Under the pieces are notes generated by a model. The model was not told the DNA's origin. It ran no database searches and saw only the letters and a list, made by a program, of their open reading frames with translations. From Bacillota bacterium (GTDB taxonomy: Bacteria; Bacillota; Bacilli; Paenibacillales; Paenibacillaceae): 64,000 nt of DNA. A program made the translations under genes and the position numbers. Positions 50,978-59,661 of the stretch are shown piece by piece. The number at the start of each line of letters is the position of its first letter. Positions within the stretch are counted from its first letter, which is position 1. The stretch lies in the NCBI GenBank assembly GCA_023386495.1, contig JAEWJS010000164.1:1-64000 (forward strand). The letters are read 5' to 3'.

Positions 50978-52486
50978 TTATTGCAGCTCCCGATAGCGTG
51001 CGTATGCCGCATCCCACGAATCGCCGCTCTCAGGTTTATATACCTCGACCGGGAACGATGCCGCAGAGAGCCTGCGTGCTTCTTGCAAGTCTGCGCATTC
51101 GCCGAGCGCGATCAACTGCACCAGCATGTTGCCGATTGCGCTAGCCTCCACCGGGCCAGCCCAGACTGGGCGGCTCAGCGCATTCGCCGTGAAGCGGCAT
51201 AACAGCCGGTTCTGGATGCCGCCGCCGACCATATGCAGTCCCTCGAACCGTTCGGCTGTCAGCTGTTCCGCTTGCTCAAGCGCTTCGCGATAACGGAGCG
51301 CCAAGCTCTCCAGGATGCAACGGACGACCTCTCCCCGCGATTCCGGAACCGGCTGACCGGTCTCCCGGCAATAACCCTGCACCTTCTGAAGCATGCCGCC
51401 CGGCGCATAGAAACGCGGATCGTCCGGCGCGATGAAGCTGCGGAACGAGGCTGCCGCTTCGGCGGCTTCCACGAGCTCCGCGTATGAGCTCGAACCGCTC
51501 CCCTCCTCATCCCACTCCCGCTTGCATTCCTGCAGAATCCATAACCCCATGATGTTCTTGAGCAGCTGATAGCGTCCGCCGACGCCGCCCTCGTTGGACC
51601 ATTCCATCGCCTGTGCCTCAGGCGTGACGATCGGCTCCTCGCGCTCCGTGCCGAGCAGCGACCATGTGCCGCATACGAGGTATGCGAACGTACCGGTCGG
51701 ACGTGCCGGGATCGCCGCGACCGCCGACTCCGTATCATGCGTGCCTACCGCAACAGCCTTCATCGCAGGCACGCCGAGCTCTGCCCGTACCTCGCGCGTC
51801 AACGATCCGACAATGGTACCCGGCTCGACCGGCTCGAGGAATAACCGAGCGGGAATGCCGAGCCTTTCCATCAGCTCAGTATTCCATCTCCGCGTACCCG
51901 GCAGCATCAGCTGCGTCGTCGTCGCCATTGTATACTCGCAGGACCGCACCCCGGTCAAATAATAGACGAGCAGATCCGGCGTCAAGAGCAGCGTCTCCGC
52001 GCGATCCAGCTTCGAAGCATTCGCATGGCGCATGGCATACAGCTGATAGAGCGTGTTGAACGGCATGAATTGAATCCCGCTCTCCCGATAGAGCAGCTCG
52101 CGCTCGACCAGCTTACCGACCGCCTCGATCATGCCGTCCGTCTGCGCATCCCGGTAATGGTAGGGATTGCCGAGCAGCTCGCCGTCCGCATCGAGCAGCC
52201 CGAAGTCGACGCCCCATGTATCGATGCCGAAAGTGCGCGGAGCATGACCGGCCTGGCATGCAAGCTGGATGCCGCACTTCACCTCATGCAGCAGCCGTAG
52301 AATGTCCCAATGCAGACGGTCTCCCACTTGAATCGCATGATTCGGAAAACGGTGCACCTCGCTCACTTCCAGCCTGCAGCCCTGTTCATCCTCCAGCAGA
52401 CGCCCTATTAGCGCGCGGCCGCTGCTTGCGCCCAAGTCGAATGCCAGAACCGACACATGTTTGTTCGGATCCATTACCGCTGTCAA
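50978..52486 (-). CDS. fucK: L-fuculokinase of the RhaB (rhamnulokinase) type
   Basis: 502 residues, FGGY kinase. It shows LAFDLGASSGRALIGRL (phosphate), RTFGIDTWGVDFGLLD, MATTTQLMLPGTRRWN, TGTFAYLVCGTWSLLG and HMVGGGIQNRLLCRF (adenosine), as in rhamnulokinases. The setting between fucA and fucU makes L-fuculose the likely substrate, phosphorylated at O1; rhamnulose is the alternative. The start is a TTG with GGGAGGAGGG eight bases upstream; the next ATG is 12 bases later and further from that site. Confidence 0.85.
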   Translation of the reverse strand: MTAVMDPNKHVSVLAFDLGASSGRALIGRLLEDEQGCRLEVSEVHRFPNHAIQVGDRLHWDILRLLHEVKCGIQLACQAGHAPRTFGIDTWGVDFGLLDADGELLGNPYHYRDAQTDGMIEAVGKLVERELLYRESGIQFMPFNTLYQLYAMRHANASKLDRAETLLLTPDLLVYYLTGVRSCEYTMATTTQLMLPGTRRWNTELMERLGIPARLFLEPVEPGTIVGSLTREVRAELGVPAMKAVAVGTHDTESAVAAIPARPTGTFAYLVCGTWSLLGTEREEPIVTPEAQAMEWSNEGGVGGRYQLLKNIMGLWILQECKREWDEEGSGSSSYAELVEAAEAAASFRSFIAPDDPRFYAPGGMLQKVQGYCRETGQPVPESRGEVVRCILESLALRYREALEQAEQLTAERFEGLHMVGGGIQNRLLCRFTANALSRPVWAGPVEASAIGNMLVQLIALGECADLQEARRLSAASFPVEVYKPESGDSWDAAYARYRELQ

Positions 52487-52526
52487 TCTGAAGCCCTCCT
52501 CCCAGCTACCGCCTGCGCTTCGACGA

Positions 52527-53195
52527 CTACTTCATTTTCTGCAACAGCTCAATCCGATACGCCTCGCTCTCGAGCGATGCGATCTCTTCGAACTCTTCAT
52601 CCGTCAGTACCTTGGGCTTGCGGATCGCTTCCGCGATCAGATAGATCTTCGCGCTCTCTTCCACGACCTCGGTCCGATAGTACGCTTCGCGCAGATTGCG
52701 CCCCGTCGTGACGAGGCCATGATTGCCGAGCAATACCGAGCTGGCGACGTTCACAGTCTCAACGTACGCATCTGCAAGCTTATCGGTCGTCGGCAGCACG
52801 TAGGGCACGTACAGCGTCTTCCCGACAAGCGCCGCCTGATCCGGGAACATGATGGGCAGCTCTCGCTCGACGAGCGTAAAAGCGATGCAGTACGGCGGAT
52901 GCGTATGGACGATGGCACCGATATTCGGGTTGGCGCGGTACGCATAGAGATGCATCAACACCTCGGACGACGGCCGAAGTCCGATATCCGTTATATCGCC
53001 TGTTGCGATATCGACCTCGATCCACTGCTCCGGCTCGATCTCGTCTAGCGCGAAGCCGCTCGGAGACAGATACATCTTGCCCTCATGCTTCGCGCTGATA
53101 TTGCCTCCCGGGCCGACGACGAGCCGATTAAGGACGATCTTGCGGGCGTACTTGCACAATTCTTCACGTACGGCGCTGCTGCTGCTCAACGGCAT
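52527..53195 (-). CDS. fucA: L-fuculose-1-phosphate aldolase
   Basis: 222 residues, class II aldolase/adducin family. It splits L-fuculose-1-phosphate into dihydroxyacetone phosphate and lactaldehyde. GPGGNIS (28-34) binds phosphate, Glu78 (SSEVLMH) is the catalytic acid, and the zinc histidines are in HTHPPY (His97, His99) plus a later His. The strong AGGAGG site precedes the ATG. Third gene of a tight operon behind fucI (15 bases). Confidence 0.92.
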   Translation of the reverse strand: MPLSSSSAVREELCKYARKIVLNRLVVGPGGNISAKHEGKMYLSPSGFALDEIEPEQWIEVDIATGDITDIGLRPSSEVLMHLYAYRANPNIGAIVHTHPPYCIAFTLVERELPIMFPDQAALVGKTLYVPYVLPTTDKLADAYVETVNVASSVLLGNHGLVTTGRNLREAYYRTEVVEESAKIYLIAEAIRKPKVLTDEEFEEIASLESEAYRIELLQKMK

Positions 53196-53210
53196 GGTTC
53201 TGCTCCTCCT

Positions 53211-55001
53211 CTACGTATACAGCGGTCCAAAATTGCTGCAGGCACGATAATCGGCGCTCTCCAGGTCAGCCGTGCCGAACAGCCCCCACGCCCGCGGCCG
53301 GAAAATCCGTTCTTCCGCCACGTTATGCATATTGACCGGGATACGAAGCATGGCGGCCAGCGTAATTAGATCGGCGCCGATATGGCCATAACTGACCGAA
53401 CCGTGGTTCGCGCCCCAGTTATCCATGACGTCATAGACGGTACGGAACGCGCCCTGCCCGGTGATGATCGGGGCGAACCAGGTCGTCGGCCAAGTCGGAT
53501 CTGTACGTCCGTCGAGCACGTCATGCACGTTCTCAGGCAGATCGACCGAGTAGCCTTCCGCGATCTGAAGTACGGGCCCGATGCCCTTCACGATATTCAG
53601 GCGCGACATCGTCATCGGCATGCCGCCGCGCGTCAGGAAGTCGGAGGAATAGCCGCCCCCGCGAAAATATTCCGCCGAAGCCGGACGCCATGAGGTCGCT
53701 TCCAGACACTTGTTCGCTTCCGCTTCGCTGATCTCCCAAAATGGCTTCAACGCAGGCTTGCCGTCCCGCTGCTGCTCGCCCGTCCCGTCAAGAGCGGCTG
53801 AGCCGGAGTTGATCAGGTGGATAATGCCGGCCGCTGCATGACCGGTCAGCTGATGACCCGTCACGCGAGACACCGATTCAGGGCTCCAATACGTCCGCAC
53901 GTCCGCGAAGATCTGTGCCGTGTTCGTCAGCAGATGGCCGAACAGCATGACCACGCCGTTCAGGCTGTCGTTCTCGGTCGCGACGAGGTACGGCGCACGA
54001 ATGCCGTTCCAGTCGAAGGACGAATTCAGAATCGCTTCCAGGAAGTCGCCGTTCGGGAAGTGGTCCGTCCACTGCCGCTGCCCTTGGAAGCCGGACAGAA
54101 TCGCATGGTGGCCAAGCGCCTCCTCGCCGAAGCCAAACTCCGCCAACTGCGGATTGCCGACCATCAGGTCGCGGGAAATCATCGTCATCTTCACGACCGT
54201 CTGCCAGTCCTTATCCTTCTGCTCGCGGCTCTTCTGCAGCTCGGCCGGATTGTTGTCCGGGCCTTCGACGCAATGCTCGCGCACCCACGTAAGCGCTTTC
54301 TCGAATTCCGCGGGATCGTAGATGCTTTCGTCCATGCGACGCACGAATTCCGTCATGTCGATGTACTCCGTCCGCATGCCTAGATAGTCCTGGAAGAATG
54401 CGTCATTCACGATCGAACCCGCGATGCCCATCGATACGGAGCCCATCGACAGATACGCCTTGCCGCGCATATAGGCAACGGCTAGACCTGCGCGCGCGAA
54501 TGCGAGCAGCTTGCCCTTCACGTCGGCCGGTACCTCGGTCGCGCCAGCGTCTTGTACCTCTTCGCCGTAGATGCCGAAGGCTGGCAGACCCTTCTGCGCG
54601 TAGCCGGATAACACCGCGGCCAAGTAGACAGCGCCTGGACGCTCCGTCCCGTTGAAGCCCCACACTGCCTTTGGAATCGCAGGATCCATATCCATCGTCT
54701 CCGTGCCGTAACACCAGCACGGCGTCACCGTGATCGACACGCCGACGCCGGCCTTCGCGAATTTGTCCGCGCATGCAGCCGCTTCTGCCACGCCGCCGAT
54801 GCACGTATCCGCGATGACGCATTCGACCGGCTCGCCATTCGGATAGCGCAGGTTGGCGGACAACAGCGCTGCCGTCGCCTTGGCCATGTTCATCGTCTGC
54901 TCTTCAAGCGATTCGCGTACACCCTTGCGGCGGCCGTCGATAGTAGGACGAATACCGATCTTCGGGAAACCTTGCGGATAACGATTATTATGCGCTGACA
55001 A
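53211..55001 (-). CDS. fucI: L-fucose isomerase
   Basis: About 596 residues, matching the usual 590-600. It is a Mn-dependent ketol isomerase of L-fucose to L-fuculose and may also accept D-arabinose. Family stretches are KIGIRPTIDGRRKGVRESLEEQT, CIGGVAEAAACADKF, and the C-terminal GQGAFRTVYDVMDNWGANHGSVSYGHIGADL. The start is a TTG at 55001, seven bases after GGAGGG; a further TTG at 55016 lies on that site. First gene of the operon, with promoter and LacI operator directly upstream. Confidence 0.93.
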   Translation of the reverse strand: MSAHNNRYPQGFPKIGIRPTIDGRRKGVRESLEEQTMNMAKATAALLSANLRYPNGEPVECVIADTCIGGVAEAAACADKFAKAGVGVSITVTPCWCYGTETMDMDPAIPKAVWGFNGTERPGAVYLAAVLSGYAQKGLPAFGIYGEEVQDAGATEVPADVKGKLLAFARAGLAVAYMRGKAYLSMGSVSMGIAGSIVNDAFFQDYLGMRTEYIDMTEFVRRMDESIYDPAEFEKALTWVREHCVEGPDNNPAELQKSREQKDKDWQTVVKMTMISRDLMVGNPQLAEFGFGEEALGHHAILSGFQGQRQWTDHFPNGDFLEAILNSSFDWNGIRAPYLVATENDSLNGVVMLFGHLLTNTAQIFADVRTYWSPESVSRVTGHQLTGHAAAGIIHLINSGSAALDGTGEQQRDGKPALKPFWEISEAEANKCLEATSWRPASAEYFRGGGYSSDFLTRGGMPMTMSRLNIVKGIGPVLQIAEGYSVDLPENVHDVLDGRTDPTWPTTWFAPIITGQGAFRTVYDVMDNWGANHGSVSYGHIGADLITLAAMLRIPVNMHNVAEERIFRPRAWGLFGTADLESADYRACSNFGPLYT

Positions 55002-55026
55002 TGTTAATCCCTCCAAGTTCTGAGTG

Positions 55027-55042
55027 ATGTTATCGATAACAT
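55027..55042. promoter_or_regulatory. LacI-type operator, perfect palindrome
   Basis: ATGTTATCGATAACAT is a perfect 16-bp palindrome with the central CG typical of LacI/GalR operators. It lies right after the -10 of the fuc promoter, so binding would block transcription. Confidence 0.85.
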
Positions 55043-55043
55043 T

Positions 55044-55072
55044 AACCTACCAACTGAAGTGGTTGCTGTCAA
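55044..55072 (-). promoter_or_regulatory. Promoter of the fuc operon
   Basis: TTGACA (55067-55072), 17 bases, TAGGTT (55044-55049) on the minus strand. Perfect -35, weak -10. The operator begins two bases downstream. Confidence 0.65.
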
Positions 55073-55126
55073 TGGCTAAATGCAGGTAAGATGAAAATAG
55101 CATAAATCGACAAGGAGCTAGCAACC

Positions 55127-56140
55127 ATGGCTACCATCTACGATATCGCCGCCAAGGCGAATGTGTCCGCGATGACGGTCTCACGAGTCATCAACGACAC
55201 CGGCAAGGTCAGCGAGAAAACGAGGGCGAAAGTCCGCAAAGTAATGGAGGAGCTCAACTACGTGCCGAATCAGACAGCGCGCAGTCTCGTGCTCCAGCAG
55301 ACGCGGACTTTGTTCCTCTTGATCGCGGATATCATGAATCCGTTCTATACGACGCTCGCCCGCGGCGCCGAGGATGCCGCGCGCGCGAACGGCTACCGCC
55401 TGCTGTTCGGCAACAGCGACGAGAACTTGGATAAGGAAGCGGAATATATCGATACGATTCTCACGACGCGCGCTGACGGCGCGCTCATTGCGCCGGCTGG
55501 CGACCCTTCTCTTCCGCATATGGAGAAGCTGCGGACGCATAACGTGCCTGTCGTCTTGCTCGACCGCGAAATTCCCGGCATGGCATGCGATATCGTGCTT
55601 GGCGACAGCGAGGAAGGCAGCCGGATGCTCGTGCAGCATCTGATCGATCAAGGCCATCGCAGCATCGCCATGGTCAACGGTTCGGTGTCCATCTCCAGCG
55701 CGCGCCACCGTCTCGCCGGCTATCTGGAGGCGATGAAGCAGAACGATCTGCCCGTCGCGGAGAGCCGCATCCACGAGACGAGCTTCGGTCCGATCAACGA
55801 CCTGACCGCGATGGAGGACTGGTTCGCTCGCCTGGACCCGAAGCCGACGGCAATCGTCGCCGGCAACAATGTGCTCGCTGCCGAGATGCTGCGGCTCTTG
55901 CACGCACGCGGCCTGAACGTGCCGCAAGACATCTCCCTCGTGTGCTTCGACGATTTCGGCCCGTTCTCCGAGCCGGAGCCGTTCATGACGGTAGCGCGCC
56001 AGCAAGCTTATGAGTTCGGCTATAAGGGAACGCAGCTCCTCTGCGAGCGAATCGAGGACCGCGAAGGGAAGCTGTCCGAGCGCCGCATCGTGCTGCCGGC
56101 CGACCTCGTCGTGCGGCGTTCTGTGCGGCCGATTTCGTAA
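55127..56140 (+). CDS. LacI family repressor of the fuc operon
   Basis: 337 residues. The helix-turn-helix TIYDIAAKANVSAMTVSRVINDTGKVSEKTR is followed by the PVARSLV-like hinge (NQTARSLVLQQT) and a periplasmic-binding-like effector domain (ADIMNPFYTTLARGAEDAA, DGALIAPAGD). Divergent from fucIAKU, with a perfect palindrome in between; L-fucose, fuculose or a fuculose phosphate is the expected inducer. ATG start with AAGGAG. Not co-transcribed with the gene downstream, which is on the other strand. Confidence 0.9.
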   Translation: MATIYDIAAKANVSAMTVSRVINDTGKVSEKTRAKVRKVMEELNYVPNQTARSLVLQQTRTLFLLIADIMNPFYTTLARGAEDAARANGYRLLFGNSDENLDKEAEYIDTILTTRADGALIAPAGDPSLPHMEKLRTHNVPVVLLDREIPGMACDIVLGDSEEGSRMLVQHLIDQGHRSIAMVNGSVSISSARHRLAGYLEAMKQNDLPVAESRIHETSFGPINDLTAMEDWFARLDPKPTAIVAGNNVLAAEMLRLLHARGLNVPQDISLVCFDDFGPFSEPEPFMTVARQQAYEFGYKGTQLLCERIEDREGKLSERRIVLPADLVVRRSVRPIS

Positions 56141-56152
56141 CGACGGCCACGG

Positions 56153-58108
56153 TTACTCCCTCGCCTTCCCTGTCGGATCGATGATCAGCTCGTGCAATGC
56201 GCCATCCGCTAACTCCTCGAAAATCAACGTCATGTCGCCGTTCGGGAACGGAATGGGGAAGTAATACCGATTGCCCCCTTTCGCCGTAGACTGGATTACC
56301 GTTAAGTCTCGAATACTCGCTTCGCCCGTGCGGGTCAGCGACTTGAGCACGTCTTCCGTAGCCGCTCCTTCATAGCGTGCGCGCAGCTCCGATGTCCAAG
56401 TATCCGCATCCCAATCTGGGATCGTAATGTTCGCGCCGTCCGGCTCCAGATCATCGAGCAGCAGCTTCACCATCTCGCCGTCTGCCTCCTGCAGCGCGGC
56501 CGGCAGCAGCCATTGTGGAGCCGGCACGCTGCCTAATCGCATCTCGCTGTTCTTCGCCTCGATCATTCCGAATAAGTCCCCTGCAGCAAGCGGATCCGAC
56601 GAGAACCAGTAGTAGCGAAAATCAAGCGGATTATTGTGGCTGGTTAACGGTATTAAATACTTGCCGTCCACCACTCGCCATACAGGCATCGCATCGAATC
56701 GGGACGGGCGCAGCAGCACGAACACATGACGGCCGTCCCCGCTGACCATCATGTCGACCGCCTGAGGCGCTCCCCCTTTATCCAATACGCTTATAAGGCT
56801 CGCCGAACCGGATCGGCTTGAGTAGTATACGGCTCCTTCCGCGGTTGTCTCCCGCTGCAGCCGATACTGCAGCCGATCCGTTCGCGTCACTTCCTCCATC
56901 TCCGTACTCGTCATTGCGCCGTCTCGGACCAGTCGGTTCCGCTCGATCTGCCAGGTTACCTCAGCAACGCCGCGCAGCTCGTTCACTACCGTACCCCCAA
57001 TAAGATCCGGCAATTGGATGCGAATCGCATTCGCGTTCGCCTCTCTCCATCCGTACGTAGCGTATTGGTACTCGGAGCGATAGAATGCCTCCGACCAATT
57101 CGACCAGAAGCTCGTGCCCGTATACTGGACCGTGGATGCGGAAGACAGCGTCAACGGCAGCTGCACATAGCCGGATGCCGCAGCAACGCCGCCCATCGGC
57201 AGGATCAAGAATATGAGCGCCCATCCGAACCGGGTGTAGCGTGCCATCAGCGGCATTGATCTCGTCCGTTCGTGCTTGAGCTCGCGAAGCGTGTGCTGCT
57301 CCGAGCGCAGATGAATCGCAAGCCTGCTCATCAATTCATAGATTAGATACGTGCCCACAGGGATGTAGACAAGCAGACTGAAATAGTAATCATACGGCCG
57401 CGGCACAGTCTTCATATAGCTGCATGCGAACGTGCAGAGCATGGCCAATAGTGCCAACGGGAGCAGCTTGCCGAACGTACGCCTGAACAAGCCTGGCGCC
57501 AGGTTCAACCCTTCATCGAGCCGTACATCCAGCAAGACGATCACATAGGGCGTGAACGCATAGAAGAAGAGCAGTACCATAAGCAGAAGTCCCAGCGGGA
57601 GGAACATCTGCCCCATTAAGTAGACGAAGCCGAACGCCGCCCATTGCAGGATGTTCCAGCCGAGCATGCGCATGAAGAAATAGTTGCCGGCGCGAAGCAG
57701 TCCAGCGTCGCGGCCGTGCAAGATCATGCTGCGCAGACCGCCGAGGTACACCCCGCGTGCATAGCTCTGAATGAGCACGGCAACGATCGACAAGAGCAGC
57801 GCCAGCCATCCGAATCGCAGCTCGCCGGCGTTCAGATAAGTCAGCGGCATCCGCAGATCCTGCAGGACAGGCATGCCCACGGGCAGCGTGAACGCAAATT
57901 GTTCCGTCGTCGTTGTCGTCGTTGTCGTCGTTGTCATGGGACCCCCAACCGCTATTCCTGAAGAACTCGTTCCTGCCGCCGAAGGCGAAGTCGATTCCAT
58001 GAGCAGCGGAAAGACCTCAGCCCCGTAATAAATGCCGATACATACGACGAATGACAACAGCACCTCGGCAGCGACCGCCACGACGAATAACCTTACGTAA
58101 CCCATCAT
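56153..58108 (-). CDS. Large membrane protein of unknown function
   Basis: 651 residues. The N-terminal helix (residues 4-30) is followed by a short extracellular segment with a run of ten threonines (residues about 59-68). Then come membrane segments near 98-118, 145-210, and 215-260, an intracellular stretch with RSEQHTLRELKHERTRS, another helix near 292-312, and an extracellular C-terminal half with strands (NAIRIQLPDLIGG). No catalytic motif is recognisable. The Thr run is encoded by a triplet-repeat tract and may vary in length. Confidence 0.65.
   Translation of the reverse strand: MMGYVRLFVVAVAAEVLLSFVVCIGIYYGAEVFPLLMESTSPSAAGTSSSGIAVGGPMTTTTTTTTTTEQFAFTLPVGMPVLQDLRMPLTYLNAGELRFGWLALLLSIVAVLIQSYARGVYLGGLRSMILHGRDAGLLRAGNYFFMRMLGWNILQWAAFGFVYLMGQMFLPLGLLLMVLLFFYAFTPYVIVLLDVRLDEGLNLAPGLFRRTFGKLLPLALLAMLCTFACSYMKTVPRPYDYYFSLLVYIPVGTYLIYELMSRLAIHLRSEQHTLRELKHERTRSMPLMARYTRFGWALIFLILPMGGVAAASGYVQLPLTLSSASTVQYTGTSFWSNWSEAFYRSEYQYATYGWREANANAIRIQLPDLIGGTVVNELRGVAEVTWQIERNRLVRDGAMTSTEMEEVTRTDRLQYRLQRETTAEGAVYYSSRSGSASLISVLDKGGAPQAVDMMVSGDGRHVFVLLRPSRFDAMPVWRVVDGKYLIPLTSHNNPLDFRYYWFSSDPLAAGDLFGMIEAKNSEMRLGSVPAPQWLLPAALQEADGEMVKLLLDDLEPDGANITIPDWDADTWTSELRARYEGAATEDVLKSLTRTGEASIRDLTVIQSTAKGGNRYYFPIPFPNGDMTLIFEELADGALHELIIDPTGKARE
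57907..57936. repeat. Triplet repeat coding a poly-Thr linker
   Basis: About ten ACG/ACA codons (minus strand) form a simple tract inside the membrane protein gene, encoding about ten consecutive Thr. It could expand or contract by slippage in frame. Confidence 0.7.
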
Positions 58109-58163
58109 CTCCTCACCTCATTTCCGTATTTTACCACATGCTAACGGTATGAGGCGCAGCGGA

Positions 58164-58889
58164 TTACCGTCGAGGCAAACTGAGCAAATAGTCCGCATGA
58201 CGGCGAACCTCGTTCGCCGCTATAGGACCTCCATGTCCCAAATGAAACGTTCGGTGGCCGGAAGCGATTAGACGCAGCAGCTCTTCGGCTACCCGATGCG
58301 GATCGTCCTCGAAGGGCGGACGTTTGGCACGATCTTTTCTCATAATCCCGCCGAGCAGAATGCCGGAAGCGATAAGATCGCCCACCATTGCCTCTCTCGA
58401 TTCCAGTTCGACCGAGATCGAACCCGCGGTATGCCCGGGCGTATGGGTAACCGTACCGGGTACGCCGTAAGGACGCAAATCAACGGACTGCTGACCGGAA
58501 ACCAGCAGATCGGGCGTAAATCCTTCATAAGGCTTCAGGATATATCCCGTTCTGTAGAACAGCCGGGCAAATCGCCCGGTCGGGCAGAACGTCATCTCCT
58601 CTTCCCGGCTGTAATGCTTGGCATCCCCCTCATGGGCGAGAATCGGCGCCCCCGTAAGCTCGCGCAGCCGTGCCGCGCTTCCGGCATGATCGACATGCGC
58701 ATGGGTGATGATGATGAGCTTGATGTCCTTGAAGGTCAGCTTCTCCTTCCGCAACGCGCGCTCGACTTTCTGCTCGGAGCCCGGTATTCCCGCGTCGATC
58801 AAGATGCAGCCATCCGTTCCGATCAGCAGATGCGCGTTCACCATGTACATCGGAAGGATGGGAACACGGACAATTTTCATTTTAGCCAT
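58164..58889 (-). CDS. MBL-fold metallo-hydrolase
   Basis: About 241 residues from ATG 58889, which follows GGAGG by nine bases; a longer frame to 59051 crosses the regulator operator and is rejected. HAHVDH (63-68) gives the full dinuclear zinc motif, then THTPGHTAGS, VGDLIASG and HLGHGGP. It is similar to lactonase/hydroxyacylglutathione-hydrolase-like enzymes. Divergent from a TetR gene with a palindromic operator just before its start, so it is likely the target of that repressor. Confidence 0.85.
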   Translation of the reverse strand: MAKMKIVRVPILPMYMVNAHLLIGTDGCILIDAGIPGSEQKVERALRKEKLTFKDIKLIIITHAHVDHAGSAARLRELTGAPILAHEGDAKHYSREEEMTFCPTGRFARLFYRTGYILKPYEGFTPDLLVSGQQSVDLRPYGVPGTVTHTPGHTAGSISVELESREAMVGDLIASGILLGGIMRKDRAKRPPFEDDPHRVAEELLRLIASGHRTFHLGHGGPIAANEVRRHADYLLSLPRR

Positions 58890-58912
58890 TTTTGATTCGC
58901 CTCCTAAAAAAT

Positions 58913-58927
58913 ACCGAACGGTTCGGT
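58913..58927. promoter_or_regulatory. TetR-type operator palindrome
   Basis: ACCGAAC-G-GTTCGGT, perfect 7-base arms around one base, flanked by A/T runs. It sits between the divergent MBL hydrolase and TetR genes. Confidence 0.85.
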
Positions 58928-58969
58928 TTTTTATAGAATAGCATTGTTTTCGCGATTCTGCTAGCGCAA

Positions 58970-58978
58970 TGTTAAAAT
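58970..58978 (+). promoter_or_regulatory. Candidate extended -10 of the TetR gene
   Basis: TGTTAAAAT on the plus strand fits an extended -10, about 40 bases before the TetR start. The -35 is not clear. Confidence 0.4.
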
Positions 58979-59016
58979 AGAAAGAACAATCGATTGCAGG
59001 TACGGAGGTTGCGATT

Positions 59017-59613
59017 ATGCGCAAGGGTGAACGAACGCGGCAGCATATCATTGAGAAATCCGCGGGACTTTTTAATCAGAAGGGCTATGCAGGCTCTTCG
59101 ATCCAAGACATCATGCATGTGACCGGATTGACCAAAGGCGGCGTCTATCGGACATTTTCCGGAAAAGACGAAATCGCCCTCGAAGCGTTCGATTATGCTT
59201 CGGGGGTACTTATGGAGCGATTCTTGCAGGCTGCGGAGCAAGCCGAGACGTCGGTCGGGAAAATCATGGCGGTATGCGCGGTATACGAAGATCCCGTCAA
59301 CCATCCTCCGATCGAAGGAGGCTGCCCCTTGCTCAACACGGCGGTGGAGGCGGATGACGGCTATCTCCCGCTCAGAGAGAAAGCGGCAGACGCGCACGGT
59401 CGGTTCACGGCGTATATGCAGAGCCTTCTGCGCAAGGGGGTCGAAAGCGGGGAACTGTCTGCCGGACTGAACCCGGAGGCCCTCGCATCGTTCATCGTCT
59501 CTTCGCTCGAAGGCGGGGTTATGGCAAGCCGGCTTAACCGGGATAACAAGCACATCGGGTATGTGCTGCAGCAGATTCAGCTTATCCTATCGTCTCATCT
59601 CATCAACAAGTGA
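59017..59613 (+). CDS. TetR family transcriptional regulator
   Basis: 198 residues. N-terminal helix-turn-helix: FNQKGYAGSSIQDIMHVTGLTKGGVYRTFSGKDEIALEAF. The C-terminal domain resembles the YcdC/TetR_C_6-like group (GGCPLLNTAVEADD, ASFIVSSLEGGVMASRL). It represses the divergent MBL hydrolase through the palindrome at 58913 by position. The ligand is unknown. The ribosome site is GGAGG. Confidence 0.88.
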   Translation: MRKGERTRQHIIEKSAGLFNQKGYAGSSIQDIMHVTGLTKGGVYRTFSGKDEIALEAFDYASGVLMERFLQAAEQAETSVGKIMAVCAVYEDPVNHPPIEGGCPLLNTAVEADDGYLPLREKAADAHGRFTAYMQSLLRKGVESGELSAGLNPEALASFIVSSLEGGVMASRLNRDNKHIGYVLQQIQLILSSHLINK

Positions 59614-59619
59614 CCAAAA

Positions 59620-59657
59620 AAGAGAGTCTACGAATCAAACGATCCGTAGACTCTCTT
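59620..59657. terminator. Bidirectional terminator
   Basis: A perfect 13-bp stem (59620-59632 with 59645-59657, 12-base loop) lies between the convergent TetR and ytfQ genes. On the minus side it is followed by TTTTTGG; the plus side has a shorter T-rich stretch. Confidence 0.85.
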
Positions 59658-59661
59658 CGTC

